64,000 nt of DNA from Actinomycetota bacterium. GTDB taxonomy: Bacteria > Actinomycetota > Thermoleophilia > Solirubrobacterales > 70-9. The translations under genes and the position numbers were made by a program. The DNA lies in the NCBI GenBank assembly GCA_018268675.1, contig JAFDWB010000070.1:1-64000 (forward strand), in the 5' to 3' direction. The stretch's first letter is position 1. Each line of letters opens with the position of its first letter. The notes under the pieces are model-generated. The model made no database searches. It was not told the origin of the DNA and saw only the letters and a list, made by a program, of their open reading frames with translations. Shown here in pieces: positions 1 through 8,211 of this stretch.

Positions 1-4
1 CCTC

Positions 5-100
5 CAGCTGTTCCTTATGCCGACCAGTCCGGCAAAAAGAACAGCTGACCGGGGTCGGCCGGGGAACGGGAGGTCCGTCACCCTTCCTCCCGTCTTCCTC
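5..100 (+). repeat. Composite repeat A, copy 1 (hairpin plus conserved tail)
   Basis: An imperfect hairpin has a left arm at 5-22 (CAGCTGTTCCTTATGCCG) and a right arm at 29-47. A spacer of 29 bases follows, then the conserved motif GTCACCCTTCCTCCCGTC at 77-94, continuing to 100. The same hairpin, spacing and tail recur at 25082-25180 (+) and 61837-61930 (-). The tail also pairs locally with an upstream ACGGGAGG (66-73 with 86-93). No T-run follows the hairpin, so it does not look like a simple intrinsic terminator. The whole 1-508 stretch holds no convincing gene. Confidence 0.75.
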
Positions 101-114
101 GGACGTCCGGGACA

Positions 115-160
115 CGCTGCAGCGACAGGTGTCGCTGGGGCGACACTTATCGCTGCAGCG
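115..160. repeat. Double-stem hairpin between repeat modules
   Basis: Outer arms CGCTGCAGCGA (115-125) and TCGCTGCAGCG (150-160) pair perfectly. Inside them GTGTCGC (129-135) pairs with GCGACAC (140-146) around a TGGG loop. It sits between composite repeat A and the next conserved flank in the non-coding region before the haemoglobin gene. No second copy was seen in the window. Confidence 0.55.
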
Positions 161-200
161 ACCGTCGGGGCCCCGATCTCGGCCTTCAGACCGCACGGAA

Positions 201-322
201 GTGTGACGTCCCCGACGTCTTCGTGACGAACCCGTGCCCTCTTCCCCACGCACCCCTCACGTCCCGGGCGCCTCATGGGGGTCACAGCCTGCCAGGACCC
301 CCATGAGGCGCCCGGGACGTGA
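201..322 (+). repeat. Module B copy 1: GTGTGACG flank plus 27-bp-arm hairpin with ACAGCC loop
   Basis: A conserved flank starts GTGTGACGTCCCC (201-213), continues with TCTTCGTGACG (218-228) and has CCCCACG at 244-250. A hairpin follows with perfectly complementary 27-base arms at 257-283 and 296-322 and the 12-base loop ACAGCCTGCCAG (284-295). A reverse-strand copy at 61473-61590 keeps the flank and loop but has different, still fully paired, arms. This supports selection on structure. Function unknown. Confidence 0.75.
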
Positions 323-508
323 CTCGGACGGCCGCCGGCGCGCCGAACCCTTGCCCGTCCCTCCCCGGCCGTCGGATCAACCATCTGGGACCGCGGAAGC
401 GCGTGGGACAATCCCGGCATGGGTGGGAGCAACGCCGGGCTTGTCCGCGGCGGCTACAAGGCCGCCCTCCGGGGCGATCTCGACGCGCCGGCCGATCCAG
501 GTGTCTGA

Positions 509-967
509 GTGCTCGCCGGCGCCGGCGATCGTCATCATGCCTGGATCGGCACCGACGCCCGCCCCGATATCGAGAGCATCGAGGACTGCGAGCGCCTGGT
601 TCGCGCCTTCTACGGGAAGGCGATGTTGGACGAGGAGATCGGCTGGATCTTCACCGACGTCGCCGAGCTCGACCTCGAGGCTCACGTGCCGGTGATCACC
701 TCGTTCTGGGCGACGATCCTGCTCGGTGCGCAGTCCTACGGGGGCGGCGCCTTCGGGGTCCACGCCGAACTGCACCGCAAGGCGGGCGGCCTGCGCCAGG
801 AGCACTTCGAGCGCTGGCTGGTGCTCTGGTGCCAGACCGTGGACGAACTCTTCGACGGCCCGCTCGCCGCCGCCGCGAAGGTGCACGCGCTGCGCGTCGC
901 CAACGCCTTCTACGGCCGCCTGCAGATGTATCCGGTCGCCGACGAGGCGGCCGGGGCCTCCGGCTGA
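509..967 (+). CDS. Group III truncated haemoglobin
   Basis: Predicted haem protein of the truncated (2-on-2) globin superfamily, group III type, presumably binding O2 or other small ligands in the cytoplasm. The family match rests on the pattern RLVRAFY at about residue 29, the FW pair near 66-67, and the proximal histidine in EHFERWL (His99), followed by the group III-like segment WCQTVDELFDGP. An in-frame TGA lies directly upstream of GTG 509, so this is the first possible start. The globin fold itself begins near residue 19. The gene runs towards the NRAMP-like gene, which ends 9 bases away on the other strand. The physiological ligand cannot be told from sequence. Confidence 0.85.
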   Translation: MLAGAGDRHHAWIGTDARPDIESIEDCERLVRAFYGKAMLDEEIGWIFTDVAELDLEAHVPVITSFWATILLGAQSYGGGAFGVHAELHRKAGGLRQEHFERWLVLWCQTVDELFDGPLAAAAKVHALRVANAFYGRLQMYPVADEAAGASG

Positions 968-975
968 GCGCGCCG

Positions 976-2640
976 TCAGCCGCCGAGCCCGAGCTCGATC
1001 AGCCGCGCGAGGAGGAGGGCGGCGGAGAGCAGGAGCTGGACGCGCAGGAGCACGAGGGTCGTGCTGCGCAGGCGCGAGCGGGCGGGCGGCGGCAGGGTCT
1101 CGAGGCGGGGGGTCGTCCAGGCGGCCCGTTCGGTGGGGGTGAGGTCGGTCTCCGGGGTGGGACGGCCGCGGCGGCGGGGCCACTGGACCGCCGCCATCGC
1201 CGCGAGGACGAGGGCGAGCAGGGCGAAGACGGTAATCGAGATCGTCGCCGCGTCGGCGCCCGGGAAGAGGGTCGTGACGGTGAGGATCGTGGAGAGGGCG
1301 ACGAGGGCCCCGACCACGGCCGCGCCGAGCGCGTTCAACCAGGTCGGGTTGGCCCACGGGCCGAGCACGTCGCGGTCGTTGCAGAGCAGGAGGAGGAAGG
1401 CCGAGGCGCTGGGGAGGAGGATCCCGGCCAGCGCCTGCACTCCGGTGGTGATCAGGCCGAGCGGGGCGCCGGGGATGAGGACCACGGCGGCGGCCAGGGC
1501 GACGAAGGCGGCGGAGGTGAGATGGAAGACCCTCGCGTCGCGCCAGCCGCGGTGCAGGGAGTGGCGGAAGCCGAAGTAGTCGCCGACCGCGTAGGAGCCG
1601 CTGAGGGCGACCGCGGCGGCGCCGAGGAGCGAGGCGTCGAGGAGGATCAGGGCGAAGAGGTCGCCGGCGAGCGGCGAGACGCTCGCCCGAAGCCCGTGGG
1701 CGACCGCGCCGGCGTCGGCGAAGGAGCCGTGGAGCGCGGTGCCATCGAAGGCCCAGGCGCAGGTCAGCATGATCGCCACCGCGCCGAGCAGGACGAGCGC
1801 CGTGCCGAGCAGGGTGTCGAGCCGCTCGTAGGCCAGCCAGCGCGGCGTGATCCGCTTGTCGACGACGTTCGACTGCTGGAAGAAGAACTGCCACGGCGCG
1901 ACCGTGGTCCCGGCGATCGCGATCACCAGGAGGACGAACGAGGTGTTCGACCCGCCCGACCCGCCGGGCGCGGGCGACGGCGCGGGCGCGCCGCCGCTCG
2001 CCCCGTGGGCCAGTACCGCGAGCGGGATCGCCGCCAGGCTGACGCCGACCATCACCAGCATCGTCCGCTCCCAGCCGCGGAAGCTGCCGCCGGCGATCAC
2101 GGCGAGCAGCAGCGCCGCGGCGAGCGGCACCGCCAGGTAGCGGCTGACGCCGAGGAAGCCGAGGGCGAGCGTGACGCCGATGAACTCGGTGACGATCGTC
2201 AGCGCGTTCAGGGCGAGGAGGTCGCCCAGCGCGAAGGCGCCCCAGCGGCGGCCGAAGCGCTCGACGATCAGCCGCGCGTGGCCGGCGCCGCTCACCGCGC
2301 CGAGCCGGGCGACCATCTCCTGGTTGATGAAGAGGACCGGCGCCAGCGCCGCCAGCACCCAGAGCAGGCCGGTGCCGTGGACCTGCCCCGCCTCCGCGTA
2401 TACCGAGACCCCGCCCGCGTCGTTGTTGGCCAGCATCACCACCAGGCCCGGCCCGAGGATCGCCAGCAGCGTGGCGAGGCGGCGTCGCCGCGAGCGGCGG
2501 GGGCCGGTGTCGGCGGCGGGGACGGTGCCGAACGCCCCTTCGATGTCGCCGACGTGGGCGCGGTCGAGCACCGACCGCCGTTCCGCGGGCGGCGCGAAGG
2601 TCGGCTCGAGCACGTTCGTCGGTCCCCCGGCGCGGCTCAC
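976..2640 (-). CDS. NRAMP-related (SLC11-type) divalent cation transporter, probable Mg2+ type
   Basis: Integral membrane protein of 554 residues with the SLC11/NRAMP fold. After a cytosolic N-terminus, TM1 reads LGPGLVVMLANNDAGG, so the canonical DPGN metal site has become DAGG (Asp kept, Asn lost). In TM6 the canonical MPH is APW (TTVAPWQFFFQQS). Loss of the methionine that favours transition metals is a known feature of NRAMP-related Mg2+ transporters (NRMT), so Mg2+ rather than Mn2+/Fe2+ transport is inferred. It overlaps the upstream ArsR gene by 4 bases and closes an operon containing a paralogue and MgtC. Substrate is not proven. Confidence 0.8.
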   Translation of the reverse strand: MSRAGGPTNVLEPTFAPPAERRSVLDRAHVGDIEGAFGTVPAADTGPRRSRRRRLATLLAILGPGLVVMLANNDAGGVSVYAEAGQVHGTGLLWVLAALAPVLFINQEMVARLGAVSGAGHARLIVERFGRRWGAFALGDLLALNALTIVTEFIGVTLALGFLGVSRYLAVPLAAALLLAVIAGGSFRGWERTMLVMVGVSLAAIPLAVLAHGASGGAPAPSPAPGGSGGSNTSFVLLVIAIAGTTVAPWQFFFQQSNVVDKRITPRWLAYERLDTLLGTALVLLGAVAIMLTCAWAFDGTALHGSFADAGAVAHGLRASVSPLAGDLFALILLDASLLGAAAVALSGSYAVGDYFGFRHSLHRGWRDARVFHLTSAAFVALAAAVVLIPGAPLGLITTGVQALAGILLPSASAFLLLLCNDRDVLGPWANPTWLNALGAAVVGALVALSTILTVTTLFPGADAATISITVFALLALVLAAMAAVQWPRRRGRPTPETDLTPTERAAWTTPRLETLPPPARSRLRSTTLVLLRVQLLLSAALLLARLIELGLGG

Positions 2641-3014
2641 GATGCGCTCCGCAGCTCGCGCTTCTTCGTCCCACCCCCGGAGAGCTCGCTGACGTGCCGG
2701 ATCGCCTCGTCGAGCAGCGAGGCGACGTGCTCGTCGTGGAGCGCGTAGAGCCGTTCCCGCCCGCGCCGGTCGGCGACCACAAGCCGGTGCTCGCGCAGCA
2801 CCCGCAGCTGGTGGGAGACGGCCGACTGCTCGATCCCGACCGCCTCGACCAGCTGCCCGACCGTGTGCGGCCTCTCCCGCAGCGCGATCAGGATGCGGAC
2901 CCGGTTCGGGCTCGAGAGCGCGAACATCACGTCGGCGATCGCCTCCGCCTCCCGCGTTGGGTCGGCGCGCGCCTCGGCGCTCTTCTTCGCCGCCTTCTTG
3001 CCCTTCTTCTTCAC
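2637..3014 (-). CDS. ArsR/SmtB-family transcriptional regulator
   Basis: Winged-helix repressor of 125 residues. A Lys-rich N-terminus (KKKGKKAAKK) precedes the typical core: ALSSPNRVRILIAL, the recognition region GIEQSAVSHQLRVLREHRL and the beta wing VVADRRGRERLYAL. There is no cysteine, so a thiolate metal site of the ArsR/CadC type is absent; the inducer may bind through His/Asp/Glu or may not be a metal. Its stop overlaps the start of the 976-2640 transporter (ATGA) and its start lies 22 bases after MgtC. It probably controls this transport operon. Confidence 0.9.
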   Translation of the reverse strand: MKKKGKKAAKKSAEARADPTREAEAIADVMFALSSPNRVRILIALRERPHTVGQLVEAVGIEQSAVSHQLRVLREHRLVVADRRGRERLYALHDEHVASLLDEAIRHVSELSGGGTKKRELRSAS

Positions 3015-3036
3015 CGGGGGATCGTAGGCCGTGCGC

Positions 3037-3762
3037 TCATCCGACCGAGGACGCCTCGAGGTCCGCCGGCTCCGGTTCCAGCGCCTCCCAGCGCACCGCG
3101 GTCACGTTCGGCTCGAGGCCCAGCCGCCCGGCCGCCGCCTCGATCTGCTCGTCGTGGCGCCCGGTCGTCGCCAGCTCCGCCCGCACCTCGACCAGGCCGG
3201 TGCCGTCGATGTCAGCGCTCTCCAGTGCACGCAGGTGGTAGCCGTCGCCGCTGATGCTCTGGAGCAGCAGCGCCCGCACGTGGGCCTCGCCGCTCCCGCG
3301 GGTGGTGGCGCGGAAGCGGTAGGTCGTCTCGACCTCGCTGTCGTGGTCGATCGAGGAGCGGTCGATCGCCCGCCCCAGCGGCCGCAGGCCGATGTTGATC
3401 ACGAGCACGGCGGCGGTCGCGATCCCGGCCTCCCAGACGAAGCCGCTGCCGGCGAGGGCGCCCGCCGCGGCCGCGCACCACAGCGTCGCCGCGGTGTTGA
3501 TCCCGCGGACGCTGACGCCGTCGCTGATGATCACCCCGGCGCCGAGGAAGCCGACTCCGCTGACCACGTAGGAGGCGATCCGGGTGGGGCTGTTGTCGTG
3601 CGGGGTCAGCGAGGAGATGAGCACGAACATCGCCGCGCCGCCGGCCACCAGCGTGTTCGTCCGCAGCCCGGCCCCGCGGCTGCGCCACTGGCGCTCAAGG
3701 CCGATCAGGGCCCCGGCCAGCACCGCCACGCCGAGCCGCAGGACGAACTCGCCGGACGACAT
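3037..3762 (-). CDS. MgtC/SapB family membrane protein
   Basis: Membrane protein of 241 residues. The N-terminal half carries the MgtC/SapB hydrophobic domain: RLGVAVLAGALIGLERQWR, then GLRTNTLVAGGAAMFVL, GVGFLGAGVI and VRGINTAATLW. The C-terminal third (from about residue 150) is a soluble ACT-like domain, as in many actinobacterial homologues. MgtC proteins are linked to growth at low Mg2+ and to phosphate/ATP homeostasis. It lies 6 bases downstream of one NRAMP-related transporter and 22 bases upstream of the ArsR gene. That context supports a Mg2+-related job for the operon. Confidence 0.92.
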   Translation of the reverse strand: MSSGEFVLRLGVAVLAGALIGLERQWRSRGAGLRTNTLVAGGAAMFVLISSLTPHDNSPTRIASYVVSGVGFLGAGVIISDGVSVRGINTAATLWCAAAAGALAGSGFVWEAGIATAAVLVINIGLRPLGRAIDRSSIDHDSEVETTYRFRATTRGSGEAHVRALLLQSISGDGYHLRALESADIDGTGLVEVRAELATTGRHDEQIEAAAGRLGLEPNVTAVRWEALEPEPADLEASSVG

Positions 3763-3768
3763 CGGAGC

Positions 3769-5412
3769 TCAGCCGATCCCGACCGTGACCAGCTTGACCA
3801 CCACGAGGCCGACCGCGAACACGAGGTAGCCGCGCAGGGTGATGAGGCCGACCTTGCGCGCCGTCGACATCACCGGCCGCTCCAGCAGTTCGAGCGGCGG
3901 CATCCGCCAGGCGGCCCGCTCGGCCTCGCTTGCCTTCGGGGCGGGGTCCCGGCGGCCCGCCTCGCGGCGGCGCTGGAGCAGCAGCACGGCGCCGAGCACA
4001 GCTCCGACCGCCGATCCGCCCACCAGCACGCCGATGATCGCGCTCCCGCCGATGTTCGGGAAGAGCACGCCGGCGGTGAGGATCACCGAGAGCAGAACCA
4101 GGACCCAGACCACGACGCCGGTGAAGATGTTCGTCTTCATCCCGTTCACCCAGGGCCCGAGGACCGCCTTGTCGTTGCAGAGGAGGAGCAGGAACACCGA
4201 GGCGCTCGGGAGGAGGACGCCGGCCAGGGTCTGGACGCCGCTGGTCAGCGTGCCGAGCGGCACCCCGGGGATCAGCACCAGCGCCGTGGCCACCGCGAGG
4301 AGGCCCGCGAAGCAGGCGTAGAACCCCTTCGCTTCGGTCACCTTGCGATGGAGCGAGTGCTTGACGTCGAGCACGTCGCTGGTCGCGTAGGCGGTGGAGA
4401 GGCCGACGGCGGCGGCGCCGATGATGCTGGCGTCGAGCAGCGCGATCGCAAACAGGGTGCCCGCGGTGTGGGACACATACTTGCCGAGCCCGGCCGCGGT
4501 GCCGCCGGCGTCGGTGAAGTGGCCGAAGGCGGAGGTGCCTTCGAAGGCGGCGGCGGAGAAGCCCATCATCGCCGCGGCGCCGACGATCACGATCGTGATG
4601 CCGATGATCAGGTCGGCTTTCTCGTAGCGCATGAACGGCGGCGTGATCCGCTTGTCGATCACGTAGGACTGCTGGAAGAAGAGCTGCCAGGGGGCGACCG
4701 TGGTGCCGACGATGGCGATGATCAGGAGCATCACCGTCGACAGTTCCGAGCCCGGGGGCATGCCGGGGACGAGGAAGTCGTGGGCCATCTGGGCGGCAGG
4801 CGGGTGGGCGAGGACGTAGATCGGGATCAACAGCAACGAGCCGACGACGAGGGCCAGGCAGAGGCGCTCGAAGCGGCGGAAGCTGCCGGTGGACGCGGCG
4901 CCGACGATGACGAGGGCGGCGACGATCACGGTCGGGACCTTGGGCAGGCCAAGGTAGGAGCAGGCGAGGCTGACGCCGATGAACTCGGTGACCAGGGTGA
5001 GCGCGTTGAGGATGAAGAGGTCGATGACGCTGAAGGCGCCCCAGAACTTGCCGAAGCGCTCGAGGATCAGGCGGGCGTGGCCGACGCCCGAGACGACGCC
5101 GAGGCGGACGACCATCTCCTGGTTGACGTAGAGGACGGGGATCAGCAGCAGCAGGGTCCAGAGCAGGTGGGTGCCGTAGTTCTGGCCCGCCTGGGTGTAG
5201 GTGCCGAAGGCGCCGGCGTCGTTGTCGCCGACCATCACGATCAGGCCCGGGCCGAGGATCGCGAGCAGGGTCTTGAAGCGGCGGGAGAGGCGCCGGCGGG
5301 GCGCCACGTCGCCGATCGACACGGTGCCGAGCGCGCCGCGGATGTCGCCGATATGGGCGTCGTCGAGGACGGCCCGCGCCGGACCCGGCGGGGCGGTGGT
5401 CTGGATGTTCAT
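3769..5412 (-). CDS. NRAMP-related (SLC11-type) divalent cation transporter, paralogue 2
   Basis: 547-residue paralogue of the 976-2640 product and first gene of the operon. The two share the N-terminal segment (AHIGDIRGALGTV here, AHVGDIEGAFGTV there) and the altered metal sites. TM1 is GPGLIVMVGDNDAGA, where DPGN has become DAGA, and TM6 is TTVAPWQLFFQQS, where MPH has become APW. Two diverged copies with the same substitutions argue that these are functional NRMT-type permeases rather than broken NRAMPs. The start is supported by an AGGAGG ribosome site 8 bases upstream (mapped from ACCTCC on the plus strand). Cation identity is inferred. Confidence 0.82.
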   Translation of the reverse strand: MNIQTTAPPGPARAVLDDAHIGDIRGALGTVSIGDVAPRRRLSRRFKTLLAILGPGLIVMVGDNDAGAFGTYTQAGQNYGTHLLWTLLLLIPVLYVNQEMVVRLGVVSGVGHARLILERFGKFWGAFSVIDLFILNALTLVTEFIGVSLACSYLGLPKVPTVIVAALVIVGAASTGSFRRFERLCLALVVGSLLLIPIYVLAHPPAAQMAHDFLVPGMPPGSELSTVMLLIIAIVGTTVAPWQLFFQQSYVIDKRITPPFMRYEKADLIIGITIVIVGAAAMMGFSAAAFEGTSAFGHFTDAGGTAAGLGKYVSHTAGTLFAIALLDASIIGAAAVGLSTAYATSDVLDVKHSLHRKVTEAKGFYACFAGLLAVATALVLIPGVPLGTLTSGVQTLAGVLLPSASVFLLLLCNDKAVLGPWVNGMKTNIFTGVVVWVLVLLSVILTAGVLFPNIGGSAIIGVLVGGSAVGAVLGAVLLLQRRREAGRRDPAPKASEAERAAWRMPPLELLERPVMSTARKVGLITLRGYLVFAVGLVVVKLVTVGIG

Positions 5413-5668
5413 CGGGTGACCTCCTGTGGTCTATGGGTGCTTGCGTCGCGCACCCAAGGCCGTGGTCACCGTTCCCGGATCAGGGCTCGATGGCGGCGAG
5501 GGCGCGCGTGGCGGGTTTGGGTATGTCGTCGCCGTCAGGCATTGCTTCCTCGCTTGTGGTCGAGCGCCGTCGGTCGGCGCCCATGCATGAAAAACCTATC
5601 ATATGAATCGCGAGTCATGGAAGGTGGGGTGGTCGGGGCCTCTGGTCGCGATCTCCTACGATCGGGGA
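5413..5668. promoter_or_regulatory. Divergent intergenic region upstream of the transporter operon
   Basis: This 256-base stretch separates the minus-strand transporter operon from the plus-strand VOC gene. It contains a strong ribosome site for the 5412 start and a short AT-rich palindrome TCATATGA (5599-5606) in an otherwise GC-rich sequence. The palindrome is a reasonable but unproven binding site for the operon's ArsR regulator. I looked for, but cannot establish, a Mg2+-sensing leader RNA. Confidence 0.35.
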
Positions 5669-6106
5669 GTGACGGTCCAACGCATGGATCACGTCGGGGT
5701 CGTGGTCGACGACCTCCCGGCGGCGATCGACTTCTTCGTCGCGCTCGGGCTCGAGCTGCAGGGGGAGGCGTCGGTCGAGGGCGACTGGGTCGACCGCGCC
5801 ATCGGCCTTGACGGCGTGCGTGCCGACATCGCGATGCTGCGGACGCCCGACGGCCACGGCCAACTCGAGCTCTCGACCTTCCGCTCGCCGCTCGACGGCG
5901 GCGACCCGCAACCCGCCCCCTCGAACGCCCCCGGCCTCCGCCACGTCTCCTTCCTGGTCGACGACCTCGACGCCGCCCTTGCCGCGGTCCGGGCACACGG
6001 CGCCGAGCTCGTCGGCGAGGTCGAGACCTACGGCGACATCTTCCGGCTGTGTTATGTCCGCGGGCCGGCGGGGATCATCGTCGAGCTGGCCGAGCGGCTC
6101 GGCTGA
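5669..6106 (+). CDS. VOC superfamily (glyoxalase/bleomycin-resistance-like) protein
   Basis: Soluble single-polypeptide VOC protein with two beta-alpha-beta-beta-beta units: MDHVGVVVDDLPAAIDFF opens the first and LRHVSFLVDDLDAALAAV the second, ending GPAGIIVELAERL. The paired His of MDHV and LRHV and the closing Glu of VELAE are the expected metal ligands. Substrate is unknown. An in-frame ATG at 5603 would add 22 residues unlike the family, so I prefer GTG 5669 or ATG 5684. A GGGGAG stretch lies just before 5669. Confidence 0.85.
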   Translation: MTVQRMDHVGVVVDDLPAAIDFFVALGLELQGEASVEGDWVDRAIGLDGVRADIAMLRTPDGHGQLELSTFRSPLDGGDPQPAPSNAPGLRHVSFLVDDLDAALAAVRAHGAELVGEVETYGDIFRLCYVRGPAGIIVELAERLG

Positions 6107-6156
6107 CGCCCGCCACCGAGCGGCCGCGGGTTAGGTCGACCGCACCGAATCCAGCG

Positions 6157-6528
6157 TCAGCCGCGTTCTTCGATCACGCTTTTCAGCACCGCGGCCTGGC
6201 TGATGTCGATCTCTTTGGTCGCCGTGAGGAGGGTCACGACGCCGCTCTTCGCCTCCGCGGCGATCCGGGCGAGCGCCTCGGCGCGGTCTCCTTCGGCGAG
6301 CTCCGCCCGGTAGCGGGCCGAGAACTCCTCGAAGCGCTCTGGGTCATGCCCGTACCAGCGCCGCAGCTCGTCGGAGGGGGCGACCTCTTTGCACCAGTCG
6401 TCGAGGTCCGCCTTCTCCTTGGAGACGCCGCGCGGCCAGAGGCGGTCGACCAGGATCCGGCGACCGTCCTCGGGGGTCGGGTGCGCGTAGATTCGGGCGA
6501 TCCGGAGCTCGCCGTGGGACCGGGCCAT
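6157..6528 (-). CDS. DUF488 (YeaO-like) family protein
   Basis: Small soluble protein of 123 residues matching the DUF488 family: RILVDRLWPRGVSKEKADLDDW, then RRWYGHDPERFEEF and a C-terminal VVTLLTATKEIDISQAAVLK. The biochemical role of the family is not established. It is transcribed away from the following MFS gene, whose start lies 55 bases beyond its own start. No signal peptide or membrane segment is present. Confidence 0.88.
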   Translation of the reverse strand: MARSHGELRIARIYAHPTPEDGRRILVDRLWPRGVSKEKADLDDWCKEVAPSDELRRWYGHDPERFEEFSARYRAELAEGDRAEALARIAAEAKSGVVTLLTATKEIDISQAAVLKSVIEERG

Positions 6529-6582
6529 GAGCCTGGATTATGGCGGCCGCGCGATCTAGGCTCCCGCCCGGGGAGATTGTCG

Positions 6583-8202
6583 ATGACGACCGTCGAGTCC
6601 ACGAGCGGAGATGGGGCGGCGGTCGCCGGCGGCGACCTGCGGGGCAAGAGCAAACGGCTGGGACTGCTGCTGGCGGCGGCGATGTTCGTGCTCGTCGTCG
6701 ACACCTCGCTGATGAACGTGTCGATCGCCTACGTGGTGCGGGACCTCGACACGACGGTGAGCGGGGTGCAGGCGGCGATCGCGCTCGAGGCGCTGGTGTC
6801 GGCGGCCTTCATCCTGATCGGCGGCAAGGTCGGCGACCTGATCGGCCGCAAGCGCGCCTACGCACTCGGCCTGGTCGGGTACGCGATCGGCGCGGTGGCG
6901 ATGATGCTCGCCCAGGGCCTGACCGCGATCATCATCTTCTGGGCGCTGGTCGGCGGCACCGGCGCCTCGCTGCTGCTGCCCGCGATGCAGTCGCTGATCC
7001 ACGGCAACTTCGAGGGCGAGGCGCAGCGCCGCGTCTACGCGCTCGTCGGCGCCGCCGCCTCGATCGCCGCCGCGGTCGGCCCGCTGCTCGGCGGCTTCAT
7101 CACCACCTTCCTCTCCTGGCGGGTCGCATTCGGCCTCGAGGCGGCGATCATCGCGGTCGTGCTGTCCGGCCTCGGCCTCGTCCGCGACGTCCCCTACGCC
7201 GGCGCCCGCGGGGTCGACGCGGTCGGCGCGGCGCTCTCGGTCCTCGGCATGGGCGGGATCGTGCTCGGCATCCTCGTCTGGCAGGAGGGCGGGGGAGCGG
7301 TCGGCGCGCTGATCGTCCTCGGCATCGTCGCCCTGGGGACGCTGGTCTGGTGGCTGCGCAAGCGCAAGCGCGAGCGGCGCCCGGCGCTGCTCGACCCCGA
7401 CCTCTTCCGCTCGGCTGCGTTCCGGATCGGGGTGACCCAGCAGATGCTGCAGCAGATCGCCCTCGGCGGGGCGATGATCGTGCTGCCGATCTACCTCCAG
7501 ATGGTGCTCGAATACAACGCCCTGCAGGCGGGCCTCTCCCTGGCACCGCTCTCGCTCAGCATGTTCGGCGTCGCCCTGCTGGCCGGGAAAAAGGCGGGGG
7601 CCCGTCGCCCCGCCTCGATCGTCCGCATCGGCTTCCTCCTCGTCAGCGTCGGCTTCGCCCTGCTGATCCCGTTCATCCCCCGCGTCGACAGCGGCTGGTA
7701 CCTGGTCCTGCCGCTGGCGATCGCCGGCTCCGGCCTCGGCCTGTTGGTGTCCCAGCTCAACAACTTCACCCTCGGGCCGATCGCCGAAGAGCGGATCAGC
7801 GAGGCGGCCGGCGTCAACTCGGCGGCGGGCTCGTTCGGCCTCTCCTTCGGGCTCGCCTGCGCCGGGGCGATCATGCTGGCGACGCTGTCGGTGGCCTTCA
7901 CCAAGAAGGCCGAAGCGAGCACCGTCCTGCCGCCGGCCCAGCAGCAGCACGTCGCCGAAGTGCTCGACGAAGACGCCGAAGTGATGACCAACACCCAGCT
8001 GGAAGAACTGCTCGCCGAAGAGCCGCCGCAGATCCGCGCCGAGATCGTCGCCATCAACACCGACACGCGCCCGCTGGCTCTGCAGATCGCGCTGCTGGTG
8101 CCGTTGCTGGCCGGGCTCGCGGGGCTGGTCAACTCCTTCCGCATGGCGCGGCTGCCCGACACGAAGCCGCCACCCGGCGCCGAGGGCGTCGTCCTCGGCT
8201 GA
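6583..8202 (+). CDS. MFS drug:H+ antiporter, DHA2 (14-TM) type
   Basis: 539-residue efflux-type permease. Family signs are the TM1 segment FVLVVDTSLMNVSIAYV, the loop 2-3 motif GGKVGDLIGRKRAY, and the TM5 motif C-like AAVGPLLGGFI. A long extracytoplasmic loop near residues 440-500, rich in Glu and Gln, precedes the last helix. ATG 6583 follows GGGGAG at 7 bases, which decides this start over a much longer in-frame extension. The adjacent gene downstream begins 9 bases after the stop. Substrate unknown; no linked regulator. It resembles the 12581-14185 MFS in architecture. Confidence 0.88.
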   Translation: MTTVESTSGDGAAVAGGDLRGKSKRLGLLLAAAMFVLVVDTSLMNVSIAYVVRDLDTTVSGVQAAIALEALVSAAFILIGGKVGDLIGRKRAYALGLVGYAIGAVAMMLAQGLTAIIIFWALVGGTGASLLLPAMQSLIHGNFEGEAQRRVYALVGAAASIAAAVGPLLGGFITTFLSWRVAFGLEAAIIAVVLSGLGLVRDVPYAGARGVDAVGAALSVLGMGGIVLGILVWQEGGGAVGALIVLGIVALGTLVWWLRKRKRERRPALLDPDLFRSAAFRIGVTQQMLQQIALGGAMIVLPIYLQMVLEYNALQAGLSLAPLSLSMFGVALLAGKKAGARRPASIVRIGFLLVSVGFALLIPFIPRVDSGWYLVLPLAIAGSGLGLLVSQLNNFTLGPIAEERISEAAGVNSAAGSFGLSFGLACAGAIMLATLSVAFTKKAEASTVLPPAQQQHVAEVLDEDAEVMTNTQLEELLAEEPPQIRAEIVAINTDTRPLALQIALLVPLLAGLAGLVNSFRMARLPDTKPPPGAEGVVLG

Positions 8203-8211
8203 CGCGACGGT

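Noticed and set aside
17-226. 69-codon open frame at the left end
   Set aside because: It runs through the repeat hairpins, has no ribosome site and no recognisable composition.
319-2782. Open frames of about 800 codons on both strands across the haemoglobin and NRAMP-like genes
   Set aside because: They are high-GC shadow frames: Arg/Ala/Pro/Gly-rich, no domain pattern, and antisense to or frame-shifted from genes with clear motifs.
5413-5602. Mg2+-responsive leader RNA (M-box) upstream of the transporter operon
   Set aside because: Context is suggestive, but I could not trace the conserved M-box core by eye; a covariance search would decide.
3031-5811. 926-codon plus-strand frame opposite MgtC and the second transporter
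   Set aside because: Glu/Asp/Gly/Arg-rich shadow of the real minus-strand membrane proteins.
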